This document shows positions 9,007 through 18,041 of a stretch of DNA of 64,000 nt, one piece after another. The notes beneath the pieces are model-generated. The model saw only the letters and a list, made by a program, of their open reading frames with translations. It did no database searches and had not been told where the DNA came from. The stretch's first letter is position 1; the number at the start of each line of letters is the position of its first letter. The stretch is from Bordetella parapertussis (GTDB lineage Bacteria > Pseudomonadota > Gammaproteobacteria > Burkholderiales > Burkholderiaceae_D): assembly GCA_945866125.1 (NCBI GenBank), contig CAMBFZ010000015.1:1-64000 (forward strand), read 5' to 3'. The position numbers and the translations under genes were made by a program.

Positions 9007-9337
9007 ATTTCCTCCAAACTGACTGTAAGCGAAAAAAACGGTCGCCACTGCCGTTACAGCAAGTACAAATTGTATCCGCGACAGCATTCCGAAAAAAGCG
9101 CAACTAAACGAACGCTTACTTCGGAAAAATGAGATTGGAATCAACAATTAACCCACGTTGCCACATATCACTGCCAAGCACCCTTGGAGGAGACGAACCA
9201 TTCTCGCTGCGGAGACGCCTTTTTGGGCATCCCGCCCCAATCTTATCTCAGCCGGCGACTTACGTTATTTTATGGAAAGTCGAAGCCCAATTGAAATTGG
9301 CTATTTAATTAATAAAAACTATCAAATAGAATTAATA

Positions 9338-9352
9338 ATAGTTTAGATCTAT
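9338..9352 (+). promoter_or_regulatory. OxyR half-operator upstream of ahpC
   Basis: The 15 bases fit the published OxyR half-site pattern ATAG-N-T-N3-A-N-CTAT at every fixed position. It lies 44 bases before the ahpC start codon, in the AT-rich part of the 389-base space between the Tim44 gene and ahpC. The neighbouring half expected 22 bases away on either side is not recognisable, so only one strong half is present. OxyR control of ahpC is established in many proteobacteria; binding here is inferred. Nothing else was recognised in the rest of the 9007-9395 space. Confidence 0.65.
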
Positions 9353-9395
9353 TATTTGTCCATCGCACTTCATTCACCTCAAAGGAGTTTTCACA

Positions 9396-9959
9396 ATGTC
9401 TCTGATCAACACCACCATCAAGCCTTTTCACGCCACCGCTTATCATGACGGCAAGTTTGTCCCCGTCTCCGACGATAACCTGAAAGGCCAATGGTCTGTC
9501 GTGTTTTTTTATCCGGCCGACTTCACCTTTGTCTGCCCGACCGAACTCGGTGATCTGGCTGATCACTATGACACCTTCAAGGCTCTAGGCGTCGAAATCT
9601 ATTCGGTCTCGACCGATACTCATTTTACGCATAAGGCCTGGCATGACACGTCAGACACGATCGGCAAGCTGACCTATCCGATGATTGCGGATCCGACCGG
9701 CACGATCACACGTAACTTCGATGTGATGATTGAAGAAGAGGGCCTCGCACAACGTGGGACCTTTGTAATCAATCCAGAAGGGCAAATCAAATTGTACGAA
9801 ATTCATGACAACGGTATCGGCCGCGATGCGAAAGAATTACTGCGCAAGGTTCAGGCGGCTCAATACATTGCTGCACACCCGGGCGAAGTTTGCCCTGCCA
9901 AATGGACGCCTGGCGCCGAAACACTGGCACCGTCGCTTGATCTGGTTGGCAAAATTTAA
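9396..9959 (+). CDS. ahpC: Alkyl hydroperoxide reductase, peroxiredoxin subunit
   Basis: The 187-residue 2-Cys peroxiredoxin has peroxidatic Cys47 in DFTFVCPTE and resolving Cys166 in GEVCPAKWTPG. It reduces hydrogen peroxide and organic hydroperoxides in the cytoplasm and is recycled by AhpF, encoded next. Length and motifs match the enterobacterial enzyme. The start codon follows AAAGGAG with good spacing. An OxyR-type half-site lies upstream. The gap to ahpF is 84 bases with no terminator seen, so the two are probably co-transcribed. Confidence 0.97.
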   Translation: MSLINTTIKPFHATAYHDGKFVPVSDDNLKGQWSVVFFYPADFTFVCPTELGDLADHYDTFKALGVEIYSVSTDTHFTHKAWHDTSDTIGKLTYPMIADPTGTITRNFDVMIEEEGLAQRGTFVINPEGQIKLYEIHDNGIGRDAKELLRKVQAAQYIAAHPGEVCPAKWTPGAETLAPSLDLVGKI

Positions 9960-10043
9960 TAGCAATTACACCGAGGCGGTCGCCTTAAGCGGCGCCCTCT
10001 TTGGCAAGTTACGCATACCCTTTTTTTCAGATTCGAGGCCATC

Positions 10044-11624
10044 ATGTTGGACGCACCGATTACCACTCAACTGCAAGCTTATCTCGGCAAGGTCACAAGC
10101 CCCGTTGAGATCACTGCATCGCTTGACGACAGCGACAAATCCCGCGAAATGCGCGCGCTATTGCAAGACATCGCCGCACTCTCTGATAAGTTAACGTTCA
10201 TCGAGCGTCATGACAGCAACGAACGCACGCCCTCATTTGCGTTAAATCGCTTGGGCAGCGAAGCGGGCGTGCGCTTTGCCGGCATTCCAATGGGCCATGA
10301 GTTTACCTCTCTCGTTTTGGCGCTATTGCAAGTTGGCGGTCACCCGCCCAAGGTGGAAGCTGACGTACTCGAGCAGATTGCCAATCTCAAAGGTGATTAC
10401 GTGTTCGAGACCTACATCTCGCTGTCTTGCCAAAACTGCCCGGAGGTGGTGCAGGCCTTGAATTTGATGGCTGTCATCAGTCCCAATATTCGTCATGTGA
10501 TGATCGATGGCGCGCTATTTCAAGACGAAGTCAATGCGCATCAGATCATGGCCGTGCCATCGATTTTCTTAAATGGCCAAGCATTTGGCCAAGGCCGGAT
10601 GAGCCTTGAACAAATCATCGCGCAACTCGATACGGGTGCTGCCGGGCGTGAGGCCGCCAAGCTTGATCAGAAGGAGGTGTTTGATTTGCTCGTGGTAGGC
10701 GGCGGCCCAGCCGGCGCTTCCGCAGCGATTTATGCAGCACGCAAAGGCATTCGCACCGGCGTGGTGGCTGACCGCTTTGGTGGCCAGGTACTCGATACGC
10801 TGGGTATTGAAAATTTCATCTCCGTCAAAGAGACCGAAGGACCAAAATTAGTCAGCGCGTTGGAACAGCACGTCAAAGCCTACGATGTGGATGTGATGAA
10901 TCTGCAGCGTGCCTCAGCATTAATTCCGGGCGAGATCATTGAAATCAAGCTGGAGAGCGGCGCAAGCTTAAAGGCAAAAACGGTGATCCTCGCCACCGGC
11001 GCACGGTGGCGCGAATTGCATGTCCCTGGTGAGCAGCAGTACCGCAATCGTGGGGTGGCCTACTGCCCGCATTGCGACGGCCCGCTATTTAAAGGCAAAC
11101 GCGTTGCTGTGGTCGGCGGCGGCAATTCAGGCGTGGAAGCGGCAAACGATCTGGCCGGTATTGTTGGTCATGTCACCTTGCTCGAATACGACGCAGAATT
11201 ACGCGCTGATGCGGTCTTGCAGCGCAAGCTACGCAGCTTGGCAAACGTCACCGTGATCACGCAAGCCCAAACTTCAGAAGTGACCGGCGATGGCGCCAAG
11301 GTCAATGGCATGCGTTACATCGACCGCAAAACAGGTGGAGTACAACAACTCACACTCGACGGCATTTTCGTGCAGATTGGTTTACTACCCAATACGGATT
11401 GGCTCAAGGGTGTCCTGGCGCTGTCAAGCCGCGGCGAAATTGAAGTCGACACGCGTGGTCAGACTTCCGTCGCAGGCGTGTTTGCTGCCGGTGACGTGAC
11501 CACGGTACCGTATAAGCAAATTATTATTGCGATGGGTGAAGGATCGAAAGCGGCACTCGGCGCCTTTGATCATTTGATCAGGTCTTCTGCGCCAATTGAG
11601 ATGCCCATCAAAATCGCTGCATAA
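10044..11624 (+). CDS. ahpF: Alkyl hydroperoxide reductase, flavoprotein subunit
   Basis: The 526-residue protein has the AhpF architecture. An N-terminal tandem thioredoxin-like domain carries SCQNC (Cys129 and Cys132, the same numbers as in E. coli AhpF). It is followed by a thioredoxin-reductase-like FAD/NADH domain with VVGGGPAGASAAIYAA, the redox pair CPHC (Cys341, Cys344), the NAD(P)-binding VAVVGGGNSGVEAA and the FAD-binding GVFAAGDVT. It transfers electrons from NADH to AhpC. All active cysteines are present. Confidence 0.97.
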   Translation: MLDAPITTQLQAYLGKVTSPVEITASLDDSDKSREMRALLQDIAALSDKLTFIERHDSNERTPSFALNRLGSEAGVRFAGIPMGHEFTSLVLALLQVGGHPPKVEADVLEQIANLKGDYVFETYISLSCQNCPEVVQALNLMAVISPNIRHVMIDGALFQDEVNAHQIMAVPSIFLNGQAFGQGRMSLEQIIAQLDTGAAGREAAKLDQKEVFDLLVVGGGPAGASAAIYAARKGIRTGVVADRFGGQVLDTLGIENFISVKETEGPKLVSALEQHVKAYDVDVMNLQRASALIPGEIIEIKLESGASLKAKTVILATGARWRELHVPGEQQYRNRGVAYCPHCDGPLFKGKRVAVVGGGNSGVEAANDLAGIVGHVTLLEYDAELRADAVLQRKLRSLANVTVITQAQTSEVTGDGAKVNGMRYIDRKTGGVQQLTLDGIFVQIGLLPNTDWLKGVLALSSRGEIEVDTRGQTSVAGVFAAGDVTTVPYKQIIIAMGEGSKAALGAFDHLIRSSAPIEMPIKIAA

Positions 11625-11643
11625 ATTTTTACCCCTGCGGGAC

Positions 11644-11678
11644 AAAAAAACATCGGCCCGAAGGCCGATGTTTTTTTA
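11644..11678. terminator. Bidirectional terminator between ahpF and gyrB
   Basis: AAAAAACATCGGCC / GGCCGATGTTTTTTT with a two-to-four-base loop. A-run and T-run on both sides serve the two convergent genes. Confidence 0.9.
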
Positions 11679-11693
11679 TTGAAGCTGGCAAAT

Positions 11694-14186
11694 TTATACG
11701 TCAATATTGCCCGCAGCGAGTGCGTTAAGCTCAATGAAAGCGCGGCGCGGTTCGACATCATCTCCCATTAACGTCGTAAAAATTTGATCCGCAGCGATAG
11801 CGTCTTCAATTTGTACGCGCAACAAGCGGCGCACTGTCGGATCCATCGTCGTCTCCCAAAGCTGCTCGGGGTTCATCTCACCCAAACCTTTGTAACGCTG
11901 CTTAGATACACCGCGCTCAGCTTCGGCGCGCAACCACGCCATCGCATGATGGAAATCTACGATGCCGGTCTCACGCATTTTTTCACCTACACCACGCTTC
12001 ATCAATGCGCCGCCCCCAATCAGCCCTTTGAAGGTAGCCGCGGCTTCGGCTAGCACCGCATAGTCAGGACCCTGAACAAAATCGGCATCAATCACGCTAA
12101 TTTTCAGGTTGCCGTGAAAGCGACGCTGGATGCGCAGCATGTGTTTATCTGACAGTTCATCAGAACTGACAATAACGTCAACAGCAGGATCATTGATCGC
12201 CAACGCCAGGGCCTGCGCAGACTGCCCGGCAACTACCGTGTCAGACAGATCAAGTGTCACACCGGTCATGATGGCTGACAGCGCAGCATGATCGATCGCG
12301 CGCGACAGCCGGCGGATGATTGCGTTGGCGGTGTTGTATTTGCGAACCAACTCGGCCAGGGCATCACCGGAAATAGCGGGCGCATTTTCAGACGGCACCA
12401 GGGTGGCATCATTCAACGCAATCTGCATCATGTAGCTGGCTTCTTCGAGATCATCTTTAAGATAACGCTCATCGCGGCCGTGCTTAACTTTGTACAGCGG
12501 CGGCTGCGCAATATACACGTGACCACGCTCAACCAACAATGGCATCTGGCGGTACAACAACGTCAGCAGCAGCGTACGGATATGCGCGCCATCGACGTCA
12601 GCGTCGGTCATGATGATGATGCGGTGATAACGTAGTTTATCGATGTTGAATTCATCCGCGCCAATGGAGGTACCAAGCGTCGCAATAAGGGTGGTGATTT
12701 GCTCGGACGAGAGCATCTTTTCGAAGCGTGCCTTTTCCACATTCAGCACTTTACCGCGCAAGGGCAAAATCGCCTGAAATTTGCGGTCGCGTCCTTGCTT
12801 AGCCGATCCACCCGCGGAGTCACCCTCGACGATGTAGAGCTCGCACAGCGCCGGATCTTTTTCTTGGCAATCGGCGAGTTTGGCTGACAAACCGAGACCG
12901 TCCATGATGCCCTTGCGACGCGTTAGTTCGCGCGCTTTGCGTGCTGCTTCGCGCGCACGCGCAGCCTCCACAATTTTGCCGCAAATGATTTTTGCATCGT
13001 GCGGTCTTTCCATCAGATACTCGGTCAGGGTCTTGGCCACGATGTCCTCAACCGGGCCACGCACTTCGGATGAGACCAGCTTATCTTTGGTTTGGGAACT
13101 GAATTTTGGCTCAGGTACCTTGACGGAGAGCACGCAGGTCAAACCTTCGCGCATATCGTCCCCGGCGATTTCGACTTTGGCTTTTTTGGCAAAGTCATGC
13201 TCATCGATATATTTATTGATCACGCGCGTCATGGCCGCGCGCAAACCAGTCAGATGGGTACCCCCATCGCGTTGCGGAATATTATTGGTAAAGCAAAGCA
13301 CCTGCTCATTGTAGGCATCGTTCCACTGCATGGAGACGTCAACTGTAATGAGCGTGCCTTGATCAGAAACTTTTTCGCCCGTCGCCTGAAAAATCGTGGG
13401 ATGTAAGGTGCTTTTGCTTTTGTTGATGTATTCAACAAATCCGCGTGTGCCGCCTTCGAAGGCAAAATCTTCTTCTTTGCCGGAACGCTGGTCGGTCAAC
13501 TTGATATGCACGCCATTGTTCAGAAACGACAGTTCACGAATCCGTTTGGCGAGAATATCGTAGTGAAATTCTACATGCGAAAAGATTTCTTCATCTGCCC
13601 AGAAATGGACTTCGGTACCACGCTTGTCGGTGTCACCCGTGACCTTGATTGGCGAGACTTCTTTACCGTCGATGACTTCGATTTCGCGATTTTGCGGCAC
13701 ACCGCGCACAAATTCCATATAGTGCTGCTTGCCATCACGACGTACCGTCAGTTTAAGCAATTTTGACAGCCCATTGACGCAAGAGACCCCAACGCCATGC
13801 AAGCCACCAGACACTTTGTACGAGTTCTGATCAAACTTGCCACCAGCGTGTAATTCGGTCATCACGATCTCCGCAGCGCTGCGCTTGGGCTCGTGCTTGT
13901 CATCCCATTTGATACCCGTCGGAATACCGCGACCGTTATCGGTAATCGAAATCGAATTATCTGAATGGATAGTGACGTGAATTTCGGTGCAGTGACCTGC
14001 CAGCGATTCGTCAATCGAGTTATCGAGCACTTCAAAGACCAAGTGGTGCAAGCCGGTCCCATCAGACGTATCTCCGATATACATGCCGGGTCGCTTGCGC
14101 ACGGCCTCCAGACCCTCGAGAATCTGGATGGACGAAGCACCATACTGGTTTGATTGATTGAGGTTTTCAGAGGGAATTGCTGACAT
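11694..14186 (-). CDS. gyrB: DNA gyrase subunit B
   Basis: The 830-residue ATPase and cleavage-core subunit of DNA gyrase. In order: GHKL ATPase (LEGLEAVRKRPGMYIGDT, DNSIDESLAGHC, DNGRGIPTG, GGLHGVGVSCVNGLS), transducer domain, TOPRIM domain with YIVEGDSAGGSAKQGRDR and MTDADVDGAHIRTLLL, and the C-terminal tail with QRYKGLGEMNPEQLWETTMDP. The ATG at 14186 has AAGG upstream; a longer in-frame reading to 14264 adds residues that do not look like GyrB. It is the last gene of dnaA-dnaN-gyrB, about 100 bases after dnaN. It is slightly longer than the 804-residue E. coli protein. Confidence 0.97.
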   Translation of the reverse strand: MSAIPSENLNQSNQYGASSIQILEGLEAVRKRPGMYIGDTSDGTGLHHLVFEVLDNSIDESLAGHCTEIHVTIHSDNSISITDNGRGIPTGIKWDDKHEPKRSAAEIVMTELHAGGKFDQNSYKVSGGLHGVGVSCVNGLSKLLKLTVRRDGKQHYMEFVRGVPQNREIEVIDGKEVSPIKVTGDTDKRGTEVHFWADEEIFSHVEFHYDILAKRIRELSFLNNGVHIKLTDQRSGKEEDFAFEGGTRGFVEYINKSKSTLHPTIFQATGEKVSDQGTLITVDVSMQWNDAYNEQVLCFTNNIPQRDGGTHLTGLRAAMTRVINKYIDEHDFAKKAKVEIAGDDMREGLTCVLSVKVPEPKFSSQTKDKLVSSEVRGPVEDIVAKTLTEYLMERPHDAKIICGKIVEAARAREAARKARELTRRKGIMDGLGLSAKLADCQEKDPALCELYIVEGDSAGGSAKQGRDRKFQAILPLRGKVLNVEKARFEKMLSSEQITTLIATLGTSIGADEFNIDKLRYHRIIIMTDADVDGAHIRTLLLTLLYRQMPLLVERGHVYIAQPPLYKVKHGRDERYLKDDLEEASYMMQIALNDATLVPSENAPAISGDALAELVRKYNTANAIIRRLSRAIDHAALSAIMTGVTLDLSDTVVAGQSAQALALAINDPAVDVIVSSDELSDKHMLRIQRRFHGNLKISVIDADFVQGPDYAVLAEAAATFKGLIGGGALMKRGVGEKMRETGIVDFHHAMAWLRAEAERGVSKQRYKGLGEMNPEQLWETTMDPTVRRLLRVQIEDAIAADQIFTTLMGDDVEPRRAFIELNALAAGNIDV

Positions 14187-14285
14187 GGCTACCTTCAAGA
14201 ATACAAAAACACAAAAACGGCGAATAGAAAAATGGAACGAAGGGGCCGTTTGGCCCCCTGCCACTGCGCTTCAATACGGGCTGGA

Positions 14286-15392
14286 TTAAATACGCATCGG
14301 CATGACAACGTACTTGAAATCGGTATCTTCCGGAATCGTGATCAGTGCCGAAGAATTTGCGTCACCCAATGCGACGTTGATGCTGTCGCACTTGAGGTTG
14401 TTGAGCACGTCGAGCAGATAGCTGACATTAAATCCAATATCCACGCTGTCACCGCCATAGTCGATTTCGAGTTCTTCGACAGCCTCTTCCTGGTCTGCAT
14501 TGGTCGAACTGATTTTCAAACTACCCGGTGCAATGATGCAGCGCACGCCCTTGAATTTATCCGAGGTCATGATGGCCGCGCGCTGCAAGGATCGCAGCAG
14601 CAAATCACGGCTTATCGTGAAATTATTTTTGTATCCCTTTGGTACCACGCGCGTGTAATCAGGGAATTTTCCTTCGACGAGCTTGGAGATCAGCTCGATA
14701 TGAGAAAAAGTAAACTTAACCTGATTAGTTGCAATTTGCAGCTCGACCGGCTCGTCGCTGTCGTCGAGCAGACGCTGCAGCTCGATGATGGTCTTGCGCG
14801 GAATGATCACATCCTGCCGGGTGAATTCCTGTTCGGTTGCGACCTGACAAAATGCCAGACGGTGACCATCGGTGGCCACGGCAATCACGTTCTTACCATC
14901 GACAACGAGCAACAAGCCATTGAGGTAGTAACGGATATCCTGCTGCGCCATCGAAAAATGCACCATGTTAAACAGATGCTTGAGCGTCTTTTGCGGCAAG
15001 CTGACATGAGTCCCGTAATGCTCGGCTTGCGCGACCGTTGGAAATTCTTCGGCAGCGAGCGTCTGCAAAGCAAAGCGCGATTTACCTGCCTGCACCGTCA
15101 TGCGCTTATTGGTTACCGAAAGGGTCACCTCATGCGTCTCCGGCAGCGCACGCAAAATATCGAGCAACTTGCGTGCCGCGACCGTGGTGGCAGCAACTTC
15201 TTTGCCCGAACCAATGGCGGCATGGGTGCTGATCTGCACTTCAATATCTGTTGACAGGAACGAGACGTTCTCGCCGTCCTTACGAATAAGGATATTGGCC
15301 AGAATCGGCAACGTGTGCCGACGCTCGACAATACCACTCACGATTTGCAGCGGCCGCAACAGCGCATCTCTGTGGGTTTTTACCAATTGCAT
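14286..15392 (-). CDS. dnaN: DNA polymerase III sliding clamp (beta subunit)
   Basis: The 368-residue clamp has the usual start (MQLVKTHRDALLRPLQIVSG), the HTLPILANILI segment and the canonical C-terminus YVVMPMRI, which forms the peptide-binding end of the clamp. It forms the dimeric ring tethering DNA polymerase III. The ATG follows AGGA at a suitable spacing. It is placed between dnaA (91 bases upstream) and gyrB on the same strand, the conserved dnaA-dnaN-gyrB order. Confidence 0.97.
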   Translation of the reverse strand: MQLVKTHRDALLRPLQIVSGIVERRHTLPILANILIRKDGENVSFLSTDIEVQISTHAAIGSGKEVAATTVAARKLLDILRALPETHEVTLSVTNKRMTVQAGKSRFALQTLAAEEFPTVAQAEHYGTHVSLPQKTLKHLFNMVHFSMAQQDIRYYLNGLLLVVDGKNVIAVATDGHRLAFCQVATEQEFTRQDVIIPRKTIIELQRLLDDSDEPVELQIATNQVKFTFSHIELISKLVEGKFPDYTRVVPKGYKNNFTISRDLLLRSLQRAAIMTSDKFKGVRCIIAPGSLKISSTNADQEEAVEELEIDYGGDSVDIGFNVSYLLDVLNNLKCDSINVALGDANSSALITIPEDTDFKYVVMPMRI

Positions 15393-15483
15393 AGTGATTT
15401 CCTTTCACAAAACACGCTCTGACTGAAAATTCGGATTCTTGCTTTCATTTTTTCATGCTGCACCAGCCACGCCATGGCCAGTC

Positions 15484-16875
15484 TCAGCCCTTCAAGGTTT
15501 GTTCTAGTACATGAAGCTCATGATTGCACTCAGGGTTTTTATTGCGATCTGCGGAGATCTTGCGCACTGCATGCAAGACCGTCGTGTGATCTCGTCCACC
15601 AAACAGCTCGCCAATCTCTGGCAAACTTTTTTGGGTTAGTTCTTTGGCCAGATACATCGCGATCTGGCGCGGTCGAGCAATGTTAGCTGGCCGCTTTTTT
15701 GAATACATGTCGGCGACCTTGATATTGAAAAAATCGGCGACAGTTTTTTGAATATTTTCAACCGAGATCTGACGGTTTTGTACGGACAACAAATCCTTGA
15801 GCGCATCCTTGACGACGTCGATGGTGATGTCCTTGCCGTGGAAGCGCGAATACGCAAGAATCTTGCGCAACGCACCTTCGAGCTCACGCACATTTGAGCG
15901 CAAATGCTTGGCAACAAAAAACGCGACATCGTCGGACAACACGGCACCTTCCTGCACCGCCTTTTTCAACAGAATCGCTACCCGCATTTCCAGCTCAGGC
16001 GGCTCAACAGCCACCGTCAGCCCAGAATCAAAACGCGAAATCAGACGGTCATCCATGCCAGTGATTTCTTTAGGATAGGTATCGCTGGTAATGATAATTT
16101 GTTTTTTGGCCGCGATCAGAGCCTCGAAGGCATAGAAAAACTCTTCCTGGGTGCGGCTTTTCCCACCAAAAAACTGAATATCGTCAATGAGCAGCAAATC
16201 GAGCGAATGATAGTAGCGCTTGAAATCATCAAAGCCCTTGCGCTGATACGCCGTGACCACATCTCGTACATACTGCTCGGCGTGGATATACCGAATTTTG
16301 ACGGACGGATTATCTGCCAGCACCTGATTGCCAATCGCATGAATCAAATGCGTCTTGCCGAGCCCAACGCCACCATATAAAAATAACGGGTTGTATGAAC
16401 TGCCCGGGTTGCTAGCCACCTGAATGGCGGCCGCGCGCGCGAGCTGATTGGCTTTACCCGTGACGAAACTGTCGAAAGTCAACGCAGTATTGATACGACT
16501 CTGGTCGCGGCGCGCATTGTTTTCTTCGGTCAGATCGGGCAAGGCAATCGGCGCATCGAAACCATTGGCAGCATTGCCCATATTGGCCATGCTGGGGGCC
16601 GGCATCGGGCCGGGCATGGGGCGCTTCGCATTGCCACGCGTATCGAGCACAAACTGCACATCAACTGGACCCTGCCAAAAATCAGCCGCGATAGTGGTGA
16701 TACGGGCAGCAAACTGAGCCTTAACCCAGTCAAGCTTAAAGCGGTTGGGGGCGGCAATGCGCAGACAGCCGTCCTCGAAGTCAAGCGGCGCAAGCGGCTT
16801 GATCCAGGCACTGAACTGTTGGGGCGTCAGCTCCTGCTCCAGCTTGGAGGAGCAAGTCTGCCAGAATTCTTCCAT
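15484..16875 (-). CDS. dnaA: Chromosomal replication initiator DnaA
   Basis: The 463-residue initiator starts at the ATG at 16875 (MEEFWQTCSSKLEQELTPQQ), although a longer in-frame reading to 17073 exists. Domain I spans about residues 1-80, followed by a Pro/Ala/Met-rich linker to about 125. The AAA+ domain has Walker A GGVGLGKTHL near residues 168-177 and Walker B LLLIDDIQFF. Domain IV has the DnaA signature GGRDHTTVLHAVRKI at the C-terminus, which reads DnaA boxes. It binds origin DnaA boxes and melts the duplex. The upstream ribosome-binding site is weak. Confidence 0.97.
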   Translation of the reverse strand: MEEFWQTCSSKLEQELTPQQFSAWIKPLAPLDFEDGCLRIAAPNRFKLDWVKAQFAARITTIAADFWQGPVDVQFVLDTRGNAKRPMPGPMPAPSMANMGNAANGFDAPIALPDLTEENNARRDQSRINTALTFDSFVTGKANQLARAAAIQVASNPGSSYNPLFLYGGVGLGKTHLIHAIGNQVLADNPSVKIRYIHAEQYVRDVVTAYQRKGFDDFKRYYHSLDLLLIDDIQFFGGKSRTQEEFFYAFEALIAAKKQIIITSDTYPKEITGMDDRLISRFDSGLTVAVEPPELEMRVAILLKKAVQEGAVLSDDVAFFVAKHLRSNVRELEGALRKILAYSRFHGKDITIDVVKDALKDLLSVQNRQISVENIQKTVADFFNIKVADMYSKKRPANIARPRQIAMYLAKELTQKSLPEIGELFGGRDHTTVLHAVRKISADRNKNPECNHELHVLEQTLKG

Positions 16876-16991
16876 GCTTTTTTCAGGTTTCGAGCGGCGA
16901 CGAGACGCGCGCTCCGGTTGTGTTGGGGGGTGACAAGGCAGAGCGCAAGGGCTTGCCGCAATGACCGCTATTTTACTCTTGCCGAGCCAAG

Positions 16992-17000
16992 TTATCCACA
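16992..17000 (+). promoter_or_regulatory. Perfect DnaA box in the dnaA-rpmH intergenic region
   Basis: TTATCCACA, the consensus DnaA box, is the only perfect one in the 335-base space 16876-17210 between divergent dnaA and rpmH. It lies 117 bases upstream of the dnaA start, close to where a dnaA promoter would be, so autoregulation is the simplest role. It could belong to an origin, but this space lacks the box cluster and AT-rich unwinding region seen at 57810-58164. Confidence 0.7.
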
Positions 17001-17062
17001 GGCAGCGCAGGAAATTCGCCGAACGGCAATTTGACCCCGGCGGCAGGGGCAGAGAGTAGTTA

Positions 17063-17092
17063 TTGACAGACAACTATAAAATGCTGTCTAAT
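17063..17092 (+). promoter_or_regulatory. Sigma-70 promoter of rpmH
   Basis: Consensus -35 TTGACA (17063-17068), an 18-base spacer, and -10 TCTAAT (17087-17092). It would start transcription near 17099, about 110 bases before rpmH. Confidence 0.6.
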
Positions 17093-17210
17093 CCAGGGTT
17101 CGCTGCGCCATGCGCCAGCAACCCGCATTTACGGCAGCGCATTCACCGCAGTTCAGGCGCCGCAATTTCCGATTTCTTTGCAGATTTTCTGCTGATTAGC
17201 GAGACCCATC

Positions 17211-17345
17211 ATGAAACGTACTTACCAACCTTCCGTCGTTCGTCGCAAGCGTACCCATGGCTTTCGTGCCCGTATGGCGACTCGTGGCGGCCGCGCTGTG
17301 CTCAACGCACGTCGCGCCAAAGGCCGCAAGCGCCTTGCCGCTTAA
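17211..17345 (+). CDS. rpmH: 50S ribosomal protein L34
   Basis: The 44-residue basic protein begins MKRTYQPSVVRRKRTHGFRA and ends GRKRLAA. Sequence and length are diagnostic of L34. It is the first gene of rpmH-rnpA-yidD-yidC-mnmE, divergent from dnaA as in most bacteria. Confidence 0.98.
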   Translation: MKRTYQPSVVRRKRTHGFRARMATRGGRAVLNARRAKGRKRLAA

Positions 17346-17360
17346 TCAGGCGTCGCGTCC

Positions 17361-17756
17361 TTGCCTGCTGGCTTGACCGGCAACCGTTCGGAAGACTACG
17401 ACAGATGCCGGCGAATCGTAAAAACGGATGAATTTTCATCCGTTTTTCGTTTGCGGCCAGCCAACCGCACTGACAACTTCATGCTGTATACCCGCCCGAA
17501 CAATCTTGCCCATGCCCGTCTTGGCGTTGTGGTGGCCAAACGTTTGGCGCCGCGTGCCGTCACACGTAACATGATCAAGCGCCTGGCGCGCGAGTTGTTT
17601 CGCAAAGCCGCTCTGCCACCGGTTGATTGTATTATTCGCCTCACCAAGCCCGTTGGAACCCGCGTTCAAAGCGCCTCATCACGGGACAAAAAACGCCGTA
17701 TTGGCGCAGAATTATCGCGCTTGCTTTTATCGCAACGCCTAGGTGAAGCCTCATGA
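17361..17756 (+). CDS. rnpA: Ribonuclease P protein component
   Basis: About 131 residues if started at the TTG at 17361. The conserved core includes RIVKTDEFSSVFRLRPA, the central LGVVVAKRLAPRAVTRNMIKR (RNase P signature with the RNxxKR-type basic helix) and RELFRKA. It binds the catalytic RNase P RNA and helps tRNA 5' maturation. The start is uncertain, because no good ATG is in frame near the expected N-terminus. It overlaps yidD by four bases (ATGA), indicating translational coupling. Confidence 0.93.
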   Translation: MPAGLTGNRSEDYDRCRRIVKTDEFSSVFRLRPANRTDNFMLYTRPNNLAHARLGVVVAKRLAPRAVTRNMIKRLARELFRKAALPPVDCIIRLTKPVGTRVQSASSRDKKRRIGAELSRLLLSQRLGEAS

Positions 17757-18016
17757 AAGCGGTATTGCTTCTTTTGTTACGTGCCTATCAAGTTGGCATC
17801 AGCCCGCTGTTGGGACAAAACTGCCGTTTCTATCCGAGCTGCTCGGCCTATGCCCATGAAGCCGTACGCACCCATGGCGCCGTCAAAGGGAGCCTGCTAG
17901 CGGGCCGGCGTCTATGCAAATGTCATCCTTGGCATGCCGGTGGCGTCGACCTAGTGCCGCCGGCACACTCTTACGTTACCCGCCCCGAGGCCGGGGCAGG
18001 GCAACATCATTCCTGA
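17753..18016 (+). CDS. yidD: Membrane protein insertion efficiency factor YidD
   Basis: The 87-residue protein has the family core LLRAYQVGISPLLGQNCRFYPSCSAYAHEAVRTHG and RRLCKCHPWHAGGVDLVP, with the conserved cysteine pattern. It is a peripheral inner-membrane protein that aids YidC-dependent insertion. Its start codon overlaps the rnpA stop, and yidC follows 25 bases later. Confidence 0.96.
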   Translation: MKAVLLLLLRAYQVGISPLLGQNCRFYPSCSAYAHEAVRTHGAVKGSLLAGRRLCKCHPWHAGGVDLVPPAHSYVTRPEAGAGQHHS

Positions 18017-18041
18017 CCTTCTGATCACCGAGTAGACACTT

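Noticed and set aside
16876..17210. oriC between dnaA and rpmH
   Set aside because: Only one perfect DnaA box was found, with no box cluster and no AT-rich unwinding stretch. The 57.8 kb region fits better, though this one cannot be excluded.
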